Shown here: positions 1 to 7,741 of the stretch, in pieces
Position numbering within the stretch: position 1 is the stretch's first letter
Layout: each line of letters opens with the position of its first letter
DNA from: Vibrio ishigakensis
GTDB taxonomy: Bacteria > Pseudomonadota > Gammaproteobacteria > Enterobacterales > Vibrionaceae
NCBI RefSeq assembly: GCF_024347675.1
Contig: NZ_AP024882.1
Location: 1-64,000, forward strand
DNA: 64,000 nt
Reading direction: 5' to 3'
Position numbers and translations under genes: made by a program
The notes under the pieces: model-generated
What the model saw: only the letters and a program-made list of their open reading frames with translations
Database searches by the model: none
Told to the model about the DNA's origin: nothing

Positions 1-401
1 TTTACTACAAATAGGCCCGGTTCTGCAAAGTTGTGGTCTGTCTCCTGCTCTGAGCGAGGTAGCGAGATATACAAACCTAGCTCTTTCATTTGCGCTTCGG
101 TAAGACCGTAGGCAATTGGGAAGCTCACATCCACTTTTTCAAGGTGTGCTTCTAGCTGCTCTTTAGAATCGCCCGATACCGCAATCACATCCACATTTGC
201 TTCAGCAAATGCATCTAGGTATCCCTCAATCTCATTGAGATATTTAGTGCACAACGGACAGTGTTTACCGCGATAGACGAACACTGCTTGCCAATCTTTA
301 CCAGCTGCAGGTTTACCAAGCTCTACTGAACTGCCATCTAGCAGAGTAGCTTCAAGTTTAGGAAACGGCTGACCCGCTTTTAGTTTTACTGACTTAGACA
401 T
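1..401 (-). CDS. Peroxiredoxin-like AhpC/TSA-fold protein (C-terminus beyond window edge)
   Basis: The reading frame starts at the complement of 399-401 and runs off the left edge, so only about 133 residues are visible. An AGGAG ribosome site lies 6 bases before the ATG. The protein begins like AhpC/TSA-family proteins (MSKSVKLKAGQPFPKLE) and carries the thioredoxin-fold motif RGKHCPLC at residues 44-51, with C48 in the peroxidatic position and C51 making a CxxC pair. The family reduces peroxides or disulfides in the cytoplasm, and no signal peptide is seen. It is divergent from the MFS gene at 699, and the shared upstream region holds the heptamer repeat. The substrate is unknown and the resolving mechanism cannot be judged from the fragment. 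Confidence 0.85.
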   Translation of the reverse strand, partial: MSKSVKLKAGQPFPKLEATLLDGSSVELGKPAAGKDWQAVFVYRGKHCPLCTKYLNEIEGYLDAFAEANVDVIAVSGDSKEQLEAHLEKVDVSFPIAYGLTEAQMKELGLYISLPRSEQETDHNFAEPGLFVV

Positions 402-501
402 CTTCACTCCTGAATCATTTTGATTAGAAACCAATAGTTATTTTTAGCATCAAGTTGCAGTAATTCAAGGGGTTACAAAAAGGTGACTAGGTGGGATAGA
501 T

Positions 502-620
502 AGCTATCAGCTATCAGCTATCAGCTATCAGCTATCAGCTATCAGCTATCAGCTATCAGCTATCAGCTATCAGCTATCAGCTATCAGCTATCAGCTATCA
601 GCTATCAGCTATCAGCTATC
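502..620. repeat. Heptanucleotide tandem repeat, 17 exact copies of AGCTATC
   Basis: Seventeen perfect head-to-tail copies of AGCTATC fill 119 bases, preceded by GATAGAT and followed by AGCAGCTAGA. The array lies between a peroxiredoxin-like gene (start 401, minus) and an MFS gene (start 699, plus), about 80 bases from the latter. The units are identical, which suggests recent slippage. Since 7 is not a multiple of 3 and the array is non-coding, copy-number change would alter promoter spacing rather than a reading frame. Confidence 0.98.
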
Positions 621-698
621 AGCAGCTAGAGTGAAAGATATTATCAAATTTTACAAAAGTAATTTGTTATTCGTGCTGTTTTTCAAAAAATCACTTTC

Positions 699-1940
699 AT
701 GAATAATGCGCCCAACGAAACGAACAGCAATACGAGAAACTTTATTATGCCTTTAGCTCTGTTCGCGCTAACACTCAGCGCATTTGCAATCGGAACAACC
801 GAATTTGTTATTGTCGGTTTGATCCCAACTATGGCAGCGGACCTTGGTGTGTCATTGCCTTCAGCAGGCTTACTTGTAAGCCTATATGCCCTTGGCGTTG
901 CCGTGGGTGCTCCGGTACTTACCGCCCTGACCGGTAAGTGGAAACGTAAGACGGTACTGCTTACTGTGATGGCATTGTTTGTCATGGGTAACGTACTGGC
1001 TTGGCAAGCGCCTGGTTACAATACCTTGGTTCTTGCTCGCATCCTGACTGGTCTTGCACACGGTGTCTTCTTTAGTATCGGCTCTACCATAGCGACAGGC
1101 TTGGTATCGAAAGAGAAAGAAGCGAGTGCCATTGCAATCATGTTTACGGGTCTTACTGTAGCTCTAGTAACAGGTGTGCCTCTAGGTACTTACGTGGGTC
1201 AAGCGTTTGGCTGGCAGACAACTTTCCTTATCGTTGCAATTCTAGGCCTTATCGCTCTAATTGGTAGCTTCTTCCTAGTACCAAGCAATCTAAAACAGCC
1301 ACCAGCGACCAAGCTATCGGCTCAAATGAAAGTACTGACTGAGCCTCGCCTACTACTAGTATTTGCTATCACTGCACTGGGCTACGGCGGCACATTTACA
1401 GCCTTTACTTACCTTGCTCCTATCCTTCAGGAAGTGACAGGTTTTGCAGACAGCGCTATCGGTATCATCATGTTGGTATACGGTGTATCGGTTGCCGCGG
1501 GTAATATCTGGGGTGGTAAACTTGCTGACAAGAAAGGTCCTGTTAGCGCACTAACCGTTATCTTTATCGGTCTTGCAGCAACACTGTTGGTATTTAACTT
1601 CACAGCATCGAACCCGATTCTAGCGGTACTGACTATCTTGGTATGGGGTGCATTTGCTTTCGGTAATGTTCCAGGTCTTCAGGTTTACGTGGTAAACCTT
1701 GCAGAGAAATATTCTCCAAACTCGGTAGATGTTGCTTCTGGTATGAACATCGCAGCCTTTAACGTTGGTATCGCTCTAGGCTCTTGGGGTGGTGGTCACA
1801 TCGTTGCTAACCCTGAAATGGGTCTGATGCACACACCTTGGGTCGGCGCAGTGGTTGTTCTAGTCGCTCTTGGTCTAACTCGCTGGAGTGGTTACCTAGA
1901 TAACCGTGAACCACGCACTGAGTGTGTTGCACAAGCTTAA
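699..1940 (+). CDS. MFS exporter, DHA1 family, YdhP/AraJ-like
   Basis: A 413-residue, 12-helix major facilitator protein. The segment SAFAIGTTEFVIVGLIP in helix 1 and the loop GKWKRK between helices 2 and 3 are typical of the DHA1 drug/sugar exporters related to E. coli YdhP and AraJ, which expel small molecules by proton antiport in the inner membrane. Two starts are possible: ATG 699 has no clear ribosome site, while ATG 747 (MPLALFAL) matches where YdhP begins and has GAGAAA upstream. A terminator follows directly. The heptamer repeat lies upstream and may affect expression. The substrate is unknown. Confidence 0.9.
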   Translation: MNNAPNETNSNTRNFIMPLALFALTLSAFAIGTTEFVIVGLIPTMAADLGVSLPSAGLLVSLYALGVAVGAPVLTALTGKWKRKTVLLTVMALFVMGNVLAWQAPGYNTLVLARILTGLAHGVFFSIGSTIATGLVSKEKEASAIAIMFTGLTVALVTGVPLGTYVGQAFGWQTTFLIVAILGLIALIGSFFLVPSNLKQPPATKLSAQMKVLTEPRLLLVFAITALGYGGTFTAFTYLAPILQEVTGFADSAIGIIMLVYGVSVAAGNIWGGKLADKKGPVSALTVIFIGLAATLLVFNFTASNPILAVLTILVWGAFAFGNVPGLQVYVVNLAEKYSPNSVDVASGMNIAAFNVGIALGSWGGGHIVANPEMGLMHTPWVGAVVVLVALGLTRWSGYLDNREPRTECVAQA

Positions 1941-1947
1941 TCCTTCC

Positions 1948-1976
1948 AAAGCCCGCTAGTTTTAGTGGGCTTTGTT
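1948..1976 (+). terminator. Rho-independent terminator after the YdhP-like gene
   Basis: An 11-base-pair stem (AAAGCCCGCTA, loop GTTT, TAGTGGGCTTT, one G-T pair) is followed by TTTGTTAT. It sits 7 bases after the MFS stop codon. Confidence 0.85.
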
Positions 1977-2056
1977 ATATTGAAAACAAACCTTTCGCTC
2001 TCCCAACAAAAAAGCTTTTATCTATACTCAAGCTCCAAACAGATTGAGAGCTTTTA

Positions 2057-3241
2057 ATGAACACCAGCCAAAGAACTTGTTTCTTCGCCGTCTTCTCCCT
2101 AACCCTAGTGCTCGGTTTTGCCGTGGACATCATGGTGCCTTCCCTACCGGCAATCACCCAACATTTTGGCGAGAATGACCACTCAGGTAGCTTGATTGTC
2201 TCTTCATATTTGATGGCCTATGCCATTACACAGGTGCTTTCCGGTTATATCTCTGATGTGGTAGGTCGTAAATGGTTGAGCTCTGCCAGCGCAATCTTAT
2301 TCAGCTTAAGTCTGTTTCTGTGCGCGCATGTATCAAGCCTTGAAGAGCTTATCGGTCTTCGCATCGTGCAAGGCATCTGCGCTGGTTTCTTTGGGGTAAT
2401 TGCTAGGGCCATACTGGCCGATGTTTTCGAAGGTGATGAGCTCAATAAACACTTTGCAACTATGGGTTTGGTATGGTCAATGGGACCTATCATAGCGCCG
2501 TTTATTGGTGGCCATTTTCAAACTTGGTTTGGATGGCAATCGGTGTTCTATTTCTTGTCTGGCATGAGCGGTTTGGTTGCCCTATTTATTACCTTAATGT
2601 TGGGTGAAACCATTAAGACTCGCATCCGCTTTAACCTCCGCACCCTAGTGGAAAGCTACTCTTATGTGCTGACTAAAGACCAGTTTATCAAGCTCACCAT
2701 AGCTGCCGGAATGACCTACGCTATCATCTCGTCATTCAATGTGTTTGCCACCTATATCTTTCAGGAGCGCTTTGGCAAATCGGCGGACTTTTACGGACAG
2801 GTAAGCCTGTTGATGGGTCTATTCTGGCTAAGCGGTCAACTATTCTATCGATGGCTTCTTAACAAAGGTTACTGGAATAAACAGTGGCTAAATCGCATCT
2901 ACTTCGCAGGCATTGGTTCAAGCTTAGCTATGGCTATTTGCTATCTAGCTTTCGGCGCACAAAGCTGGATGTTTATCGTCTTCCCCGCCATCTGCTTTTT
3001 CACCGCATCAATCACCTATATACACACCTTTGTGTACGCCTTTTCAATCGTATCGAAAAAGGCCGGCACAGCGAGCTCATTGGTTGGGTGTATCTCGGCA
3101 TTCGTTGCAGGCGTTACCCCTGCCCTTACCGCCAAAATAACCTTGGAGCCTAGCCAAATACTGGTAGCCTCGATAGTTATTTTGTTTGTCGGGAATCTAC
3201 TACTGAATCTCACCTCTTTAAAACAGCGCTACCCCAAGTGA
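2057..3241 (+). CDS. MFS exporter, Bcr/CflA-like
   Basis: A 394-residue protein with about 12 hydrophobic segments. The N-terminal pattern (VDIMVPSLPAITQHF then SSYLMAYAITQVLSG) and the helix 2-3 loop SGYISDVVGRK follow Bcr/CflA-type DHA1 exporters, which use proton antiport to expel antibiotics or metabolites such as dipeptides. The gene has its own upstream region after the terminator at 1948. Its last bases are close to the following small gene, and no terminator is seen between them. It is unrelated in detail to the preceding MFS protein. The substrate cannot be inferred. Confidence 0.88.
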   Translation: MNTSQRTCFFAVFSLTLVLGFAVDIMVPSLPAITQHFGENDHSGSLIVSSYLMAYAITQVLSGYISDVVGRKWLSSASAILFSLSLFLCAHVSSLEELIGLRIVQGICAGFFGVIARAILADVFEGDELNKHFATMGLVWSMGPIIAPFIGGHFQTWFGWQSVFYFLSGMSGLVALFITLMLGETIKTRIRFNLRTLVESYSYVLTKDQFIKLTIAAGMTYAIISSFNVFATYIFQERFGKSADFYGQVSLLMGLFWLSGQLFYRWLLNKGYWNKQWLNRIYFAGIGSSLAMAICYLAFGAQSWMFIVFPAICFFTASITYIHTFVYAFSIVSKKAGTASSLVGCISAFVAGVTPALTAKITLEPSQILVASIVILFVGNLLLNLTSLKQRYPK

Positions 3242-3294
3242 CAAACACGCAACATGGGAGTAAATTACGCTCCCCACTGTGCAAGAAACGAACT

Positions 3295-3570
3295 ATGAAT
3301 CCAAAACCCGACCGCATTACCGCAATGCGCAACATCATTGAACAAGCTAAACAAGAATTCCCTTTATATGAGGACGATACCTTTGTATGCAGTCCAGAGG
3401 GAAACTGTGTCGGTTGTCCAAAGAAATTGATGGAATTGGTCGAAGGCGAGCTCAGCTATTGGGAAAGCTATATCAATCGAGGTAATACACCTCACTTTGA
3501 TGAAATCAGACGCTTTGGCAAGCTGTGTGAGAACGTAAAACGTGGCTTAGTTCGCAACCAAATCCTTTGA
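3295..3570 (+). CDS. Small cysteine-motif protein of unknown function
   Basis: Ninety-one residues from ATG 3295. A GTG at 3238 overlapping the previous stop would add 19 residues, but that extension is low in complexity, has no ribosome site and is less likely. The protein is soluble and charged, with a CSPEGNCVGCPKK segment (CX5CX2C) that could bind zinc or an iron-sulfur cluster; binding is inference. I recall similar uncharacterised Vibrio proteins but no named family. It may be co-transcribed with the MFS gene upstream. Confidence 0.7.
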   Translation: MNPKPDRITAMRNIIEQAKQEFPLYEDDTFVCSPEGNCVGCPKKLMELVEGELSYWESYINRGNTPHFDEIRRFGKLCENVKRGLVRNQIL

Positions 3571-3883
3571 TTCACATATTCACCAAATCTATATCACTAC
3601 CACCCAAAGCAAAATCCCAGTCAATTAGTGTGATCCATGCACTCCTATTGTCAGAGTTAGGTAAAGAGTTGTAGCAAACGATTGCATAACATCTCGTTAC
3701 ATATCAGATTACGCCCATCGACAACAACTATTAAAACAGCTGTAAATAATTAGCATGAGTTATTAGTCGACGTTGCTGACCTACCTTTAGCAACTGTCGG
3801 TGTTCAGCTTTAGTAGTTATTCGATAACTCCATTAGTCCAAGGATGGACTGCCCTATAACCAACCGAGATATGGGATAGAAGA
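3571..3883 (+). promoter_or_regulatory. 313-base intergenic leader with three consecutive inverted repeats
   Basis: No gene is apparent here. Close to the next gene lie three short inverted repeats: GTTGCT/AGCAAC (3772-3794, 11-base loop), AGTTAT-TCG-ATAACT (3815-3829) and AGTCCA-AGGA-TGGACT (3835-3850). They could be operator sites or hairpins in the mRNA leader of the exported protein at 3884. There is no poly-T run, so they are not terminators. Confidence 0.45.
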
Positions 3884-4444
3884 ATGAATAAGACACTATT
3901 TACGGTTTGCGGAGCAGTTTTGTTGAGCCTAGGCACAGTGGCGCATGCGACTGAACAAAAAATCCAAGCACCATCGACTCCTACCTTGGTCTCTGAAAAT
4001 GGAGCAGCCGCCGTTTACTACGGTGAGTCCAACAATATCTGCACCCTTAATCTTAAGGATGACCTGCAAAACGATTATTGGATGTTCTCAATCGGCTATA
4101 ACGGCAATACAGGTACGCACGGAATCGCGTTCAACTCTGAGGCTACAGCACTTAAGAAATTCCTGTTCAATCGTGGCAAGGATATTCACATCGAATACAA
4201 CCACGAAGCTAGCGAAGACTTCGACCACTTTGAAGGCGAGTTCTTCCGTGTGAAGAGCCGTGAGTTCTTCGACAGCTTGGTTCATCTGCAAGAGAACGAA
4301 AACCCAGACGAGTCGGTATTCCACAGCTTCGAGATCAAACAAGCGACCATTTCTCACACAGAAGAAATTGAGATAGATTCAGAGGTCCTTGATAGTTTTA
4401 TTGCTTGTGCACAAAGCGCAAAGAAGAAAGGCTTGAACGGCTAG
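3884..4444 (+). CDS. Exported protein of unknown function
   Basis: A 186-residue protein with a clear Sec signal peptide (hydrophobic core then VAHA-T, cleavage near residue 22). The mature part is acidic, has two cysteines (in NNICTL and FIACAQ) that could form a periplasmic disulfide, and shows a mixed alpha/beta pattern without a motif I recognise. The gene stands alone between a structured leader and a strong bidirectional terminator. A periplasmic location is inferred from the signal peptide. Confidence 0.75.
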   Translation: MNKTLFTVCGAVLLSLGTVAHATEQKIQAPSTPTLVSENGAAAVYYGESNNICTLNLKDDLQNDYWMFSIGYNGNTGTHGIAFNSEATALKKFLFNRGKDIHIEYNHEASEDFDHFEGEFFRVKSREFFDSLVHLQENENPDESVFHSFEIKQATISHTEEIEIDSEVLDSFIACAQSAKKKGLNG

Positions 4445-4461
4445 TCTCGAATCAAGATTTA

Positions 4462-4505
4462 AAAAATCCCCAAGTGATTGAGCCATCACTTGGGGATTTT
4501 TCTTT
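4462..4505. terminator. Strong bidirectional terminator
   Basis: A long stem AAAAATCCCCAAGTGAT / ATCACTTGGGGATTTTT with loop TGAGCC lies between two converging genes. It has a T run on the plus side and the A run needed for the minus side, so it can serve both the gene at 3884 and the HEAT/TPR gene ending at 4505. Confidence 0.92.
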
Positions 4506-5470
4506 TATAAAGCGCGGGTCTTAAGCTCTTTGGTGACATGGGGCGGCGCTACCCGCTCTAGTTTAGCGATGCACTGCTTCGAGTCTGGATGATAGTGACG
4601 TAACTTAAAGTCACACACCGCATACAAGTGCTCTGGTCTTGCCGAAATCTGATAAGAACGCTGTAGAGACTTCAATGCCAAATTTTCATCGATAGGCTCT
4701 TGCAAAATACCGTTTAGATACCAGTAGTAACTGTTATCTACGGCTTTCTCCGCTGCCTTGTTCATACTATCCGCGGCCATGGTCTTATCATTCAATCGCA
4801 CCTGAACCATAGCTTTGGCATACAAGAGTTCAGGTTGATCTGGCATGGTTTTGAGTGACTTATCCAAAATCGATAGTGACTTAACATCTTTCTTTATAAG
4901 TCGATTGTTCTCAACCAAACCTAGGATAGCATCAACATTGTTAGGGTCCTGCGACAAAGCGTATTTATACAGACTTCGAGACTCGTAGTAGAGCTCCACC
5001 TGCTGCTTCACCAAGGCCAAACGCATAATGCTATCTTGGTCGTTTTCTAGATTCATCGCCTCTATATAATCATCCAGAACCGGCCCAAAGGTTTGCTGCT
5101 GCATGGAGTTCATCTCTCGATAATCCACAGCTAGGTTCTCAACCACAGCGAGGCGAACATCCACCACCATGTCATTGAACAAAGGCTCAAGCAGGCGCCA
5201 TCTATGCTTAAAATCAAACGGAGCAGAAGCGTGAATTGCCGCCACTCGAACATGATAGTTTGTGTCTTTAAGGGCGCGCGCAAGTGAAATCAAACCATTT
5301 GTCGACGGATAGTTTGCTAACTGGTTAAGGGCATCCACACGCGCTTCCACCGGCTGGTTTTTATCCTGAGCAATATAAGCGAGTTGATCCACATTCGACA
5401 GAGGCGCAGCCTGAACCGCGCACGCCATCACAGCCCCTAAAATCAGGGCAATAATTCGAGAACACTTCAT
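4505..5470 (-). CDS. Exported HEAT/TPR-repeat protein, stand-alone relative of the octaheme cytochrome tail
   Basis: A 321-residue protein with a signal peptide (VQA-A near residue 21), HEAT-like helices around residues 30-110 and TPR-like helices around 150-290. Residues 85-321 are colinear with residues 509-752 of the octaheme cytochrome encoded at 19085-21343. FDFKHRWRLLEPLFND matches FEFSDRWQILEPLLSD, and both C-termini share an LYA-C...KCL/QCIA-LE-APP pattern. It has no heme motif of its own. Its ATG overlaps the stop of the radical SAM gene by one base (TAATG), so the two are translationally coupled. A scaffold role in the periplasm, perhaps binding the same partner as the cytochrome, is inference. 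Confidence 0.85.
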   Translation of the reverse strand: MKCSRIIALILGAVMACAVQAAPLSNVDQLAYIAQDKNQPVEARVDALNQLANYPSTNGLISLARALKDTNYHVRVAAIHASAPFDFKHRWRLLEPLFNDMVVDVRLAVVENLAVDYREMNSMQQQTFGPVLDDYIEAMNLENDQDSIMRLALVKQQVELYYESRSLYKYALSQDPNNVDAILGLVENNRLIKKDVKSLSILDKSLKTMPDQPELLYAKAMVQVRLNDKTMAADSMNKAAEKAVDNSYYWYLNGILQEPIDENLALKSLQRSYQISARPEHLYAVCDFKLRHYHPDSKQCIAKLERVAPPHVTKELKTRAL

Positions 5471-6801
5471 TAGAACTTCGCTCCAAAGCTGTTGCTTGGA
5501 TTCTGCTGCTGCATCGCTTGGCGCACTACCGCATCGCTAAACTTACCGTGTGCGACTGGGTAGCCCATCAGACGAAGCAAATGCGCAATAGAGCGATCCG
5601 CATGACGATAGAACTTGTGCCAACCTGCACACAAGTAGTTCAAACCTGGTTCGCCATCCTTAGTGCGAATAAAGCGATTCTTTGGACACTCACCGTGGCA
5701 AGCAAACTTATAGTCACACTTCTGGCACTGCTCGGTCAGGGTGCGAGTTTTCGCAAAGCCAAACTCTTGCTGCTCGGCAGAATACGCCATCTCATCTAAT
5801 GGGCGCTCATGCACATTACCCAGTTTGTATTCTGGATATACATAGTGGTCACAAGAGAACACATCTCCAGTTGGCTCCATAGCCAGTCCTTTACCGCAGA
5901 ACTCGCCTAGGGTACACAGTGGGTTTCGACGTCCCATCCAGGTTTCAATAAAGGCTTCGAAGTATTGCACGAAGACCTTTCCTACATCGCGAGATGCCCA
6001 CTCATCGAATACTGCAATGAGGAAGTTACCCCAAGCCTCATCGGTCACACACCATGACTCCATCACTGAGTTTTTGCTACCTGGAATCAGTCGCTTGTCG
6101 CCTTGCTTAGGTTGCTGATCGGCAGGCCAATGTTGAGGCGCGGTGTCGCGAAAACTCTTTGGCTCTACAATCGGGATAAACTGCATCTGAGGAGAGCGCA
6201 CCTCATCACGTAGGAAACGATAGATCTCCAATGGCGCACGACTAGTCAGATTGTTGATACAAGTAAGAGTGGCAAATTTCACCTCGTACTTATGCAGAAG
6301 TTCAACCGCATTCATCACCTGCTTAAAGGTGCCTCGACCCGCCTTATTGGTACGATACGCATCGTGGTACATCTGAGGGCCATCGATACTAAGGCCAACC
6401 AAGAAGTTATGTTGAGATAGGAACTGGCACCACTTGTCGTTAAGTAACGTACCATTGGTTTGAAGATCGTTAGCAATAGTGACGCCTTGTGGGCGATATT
6501 TCTCTTGCAGTTCGACAACGCGCTCAAAAAACTCCAAGCCCAACAGCGTTGGCTCACCCCCCTGCCACGAGAAGATGATCTCAGGAGTGTTTTGGCCTTC
6601 AATATACTGCTTCACATAGCTTTCTAGATCCGCATCGCTGATCTGTGGAGAGCATCCCTTCTTGTATTCCAGTAAATCCTGTTTACTCAAGTAATAGCAA
6701 TAATCGCAGTCGATATTACAAACCGCACCGATAGGCTTTGCCATTACATGCATTCGTTTTGATGCACGACCCTGGTACTGAGGACCCTGAGTAATCAACA
6801 T
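5470..6801 (-). CDS. Anaerobic sulfatase-maturating enzyme-type radical SAM/SPASM protein
   Basis: A 443-residue radical SAM enzyme. The SAM-cluster motif CNIDCDYC is at residues 28-35, followed by SWQGGEPTLLG. C-terminal SPASM cysteines follow (CTLGEFCGKG, SCDHYVYPEYKLGN, CQKCDYKFACHGECPKNR), including the aspartate of the CDH segment that acts as base in anSMEs. The family oxidises a Cys or Ser in a CxPxR-like motif to formylglycine in the cytoplasm before sulfatase export. No protein in this window carries such a motif, so the substrate is absent or unconventional. It is translationally coupled to the HEAT/TPR gene and divergent from the FGE-like gene. Confidence 0.92.
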   Translation of the reverse strand: MLITQGPQYQGRASKRMHVMAKPIGAVCNIDCDYCYYLSKQDLLEYKKGCSPQISDADLESYVKQYIEGQNTPEIIFSWQGGEPTLLGLEFFERVVELQEKYRPQGVTIANDLQTNGTLLNDKWCQFLSQHNFLVGLSIDGPQMYHDAYRTNKAGRGTFKQVMNAVELLHKYEVKFATLTCINNLTSRAPLEIYRFLRDEVRSPQMQFIPIVEPKSFRDTAPQHWPADQQPKQGDKRLIPGSKNSVMESWCVTDEAWGNFLIAVFDEWASRDVGKVFVQYFEAFIETWMGRRNPLCTLGEFCGKGLAMEPTGDVFSCDHYVYPEYKLGNVHERPLDEMAYSAEQQEFGFAKTRTLTEQCQKCDYKFACHGECPKNRFIRTKDGEPGLNYLCAGWHKFYRHADRSIAHLLRLMGYPVAHGKFSDAVVRQAMQQQNPSNSFGAKF

Positions 6802-6843
6802 ATAAACACCTGCGAGGTTGTGAAAAACAGCATTATTATACGT

Positions 6844-6880
6844 GGTTATATATCAAGGAATCGTTATGCCTTGTATAACC
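6844..6880. promoter_or_regulatory. Imperfect inverted repeat in the radical SAM / FGE-like divergent promoter region
   Basis: The arms GGTTATATATCAAGG (6844-6858) and CCTTGTATAACC (6869-6880) are inverted with one 3-base bulge. A TATAAT hexamer for the minus strand lies just beside it (complement of 6835-6840). The position fits an operator controlling one or both divergent genes. Related GTTATA half-sites occur in other gaps of this block (19068-19082 and near 21370). Confidence 0.5.
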
Positions 6881-6937
6881 TTTAGTTATTCAGGATTTGG
6901 CTAAAATTGGCGCACTTTTAGTCAGTTTGAGGTCCTC

Positions 6938-7717
6938 ATGCGCCCTATCACTCGCCTAGCCTTTCCTTCTATTCTTATCGCTGCAAGCCTTGCTGGTTGT
7001 GCCTCTGCGCCGCAGCACCCTATCGCACAACTCATTGAAACCGATATGGTTTTAGTAGAAGGCGGAAGCTTCACCATGGGCTCTGATCTACCTGAAGCTG
7101 GGCCACAAGAAAAGCCAGCTCGCGAGGTCAGTGTAGATAGTTTCTACATCTCTAAGTTTGAGGTCACTCAAGAACTATTCGAGAGCGTTATGGGTCATTC
7201 CATGAGCTACTTTGCAGGACCAGACGTACCAGTAAACAACCTTAGCTGGCAGCAAGCTAATTACTTTATCGAAAAACTTAACGAACTGACGGGAGAGACC
7301 TACCGTTTGCCAACCGAGGCTGAATGGGAATTTGCGGCTAAGGGTGGCAACAAGAGCCAAGGCTTCAAATACAGTGGCTCAAACGATATCAACGAGGTGG
7401 CGTGGTATGAAAACAACGCCAACAACCGTGCTCACCCTGTAGGTAAGAAAAAGCCTAACGAGCTTGGCCTGTATGACATGACAGGTAACGTTGGTGAATT
7501 CACCATAGACGCATACGAAGAAACTTATTACCTGCATGCGCCTTCTCACAACCCTAGCAATGCGCAAGATTCAAAGGTCGGATTGGCGCATAAATCGGTT
7601 CGTGGTGGTAGCTACTCTTATGCCGATAATCAATCTGAAAACTACCGTCGAGACTTCGCTGCTCAACGTACCATAATGGCTGATATGGGACTACGCTTGG
7701 TACGTGATGCCGAATAA
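6938..7717 (+). CDS. FGE-sulfatase-fold lipoprotein without catalytic cysteines
   Basis: A 259-residue protein with lipobox LAGC (C21), so it is predicted to be a lipoprotein. The body is a full formylglycine-generating-enzyme fold: MVLVEGGSFTMGSD, RLPTEAEWEFAAKGG, GLYDMTGNVGEF and SVRGGSYSY. Active FGEs have two copper-binding cysteines in the stretch after RGGS; here that stretch (SYADNQSENYRRDF) has none, and the only cysteine in the protein is the lipid anchor. It is therefore probably a binding or structural member, not a formylglycine generator. It sits 24 bases upstream of the phosphatase gene in the same direction. Confidence 0.9.
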   Translation: MRPITRLAFPSILIAASLAGCASAPQHPIAQLIETDMVLVEGGSFTMGSDLPEAGPQEKPAREVSVDSFYISKFEVTQELFESVMGHSMSYFAGPDVPVNNLSWQQANYFIEKLNELTGETYRLPTEAEWEFAAKGGNKSQGFKYSGSNDINEVAWYENNANNRAHPVGKKKPNELGLYDMTGNVGEFTIDAYEETYYLHAPSHNPSNAQDSKVGLAHKSVRGGSYSYADNQSENYRRDFAAQRTIMADMGLRLVRDAE

Positions 7718-7741
7718 TTATACAAATAGGAACAAATACTT

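Noticed and set aside
502..620. CRISPR-like array
   Set aside because: The units are 7 bases, contiguous and without spacers, and no cas genes are present. It is a simple tandem repeat.
683..985. Open frame on the minus strand across the YdhP-like gene start
   Set aside because: It lies opposite a clear MFS gene, its composition is low-complexity and it has no ribosome site.
3640..3660. CRP site at TGTGATCCATGCACTC
   Set aside because: Only the left half matches TGTGA; the right half is not TCACA.
6938..7717. Active formylglycine-generating enzyme
   Set aside because: Both catalytic cysteines are missing, so only the fold can be claimed.
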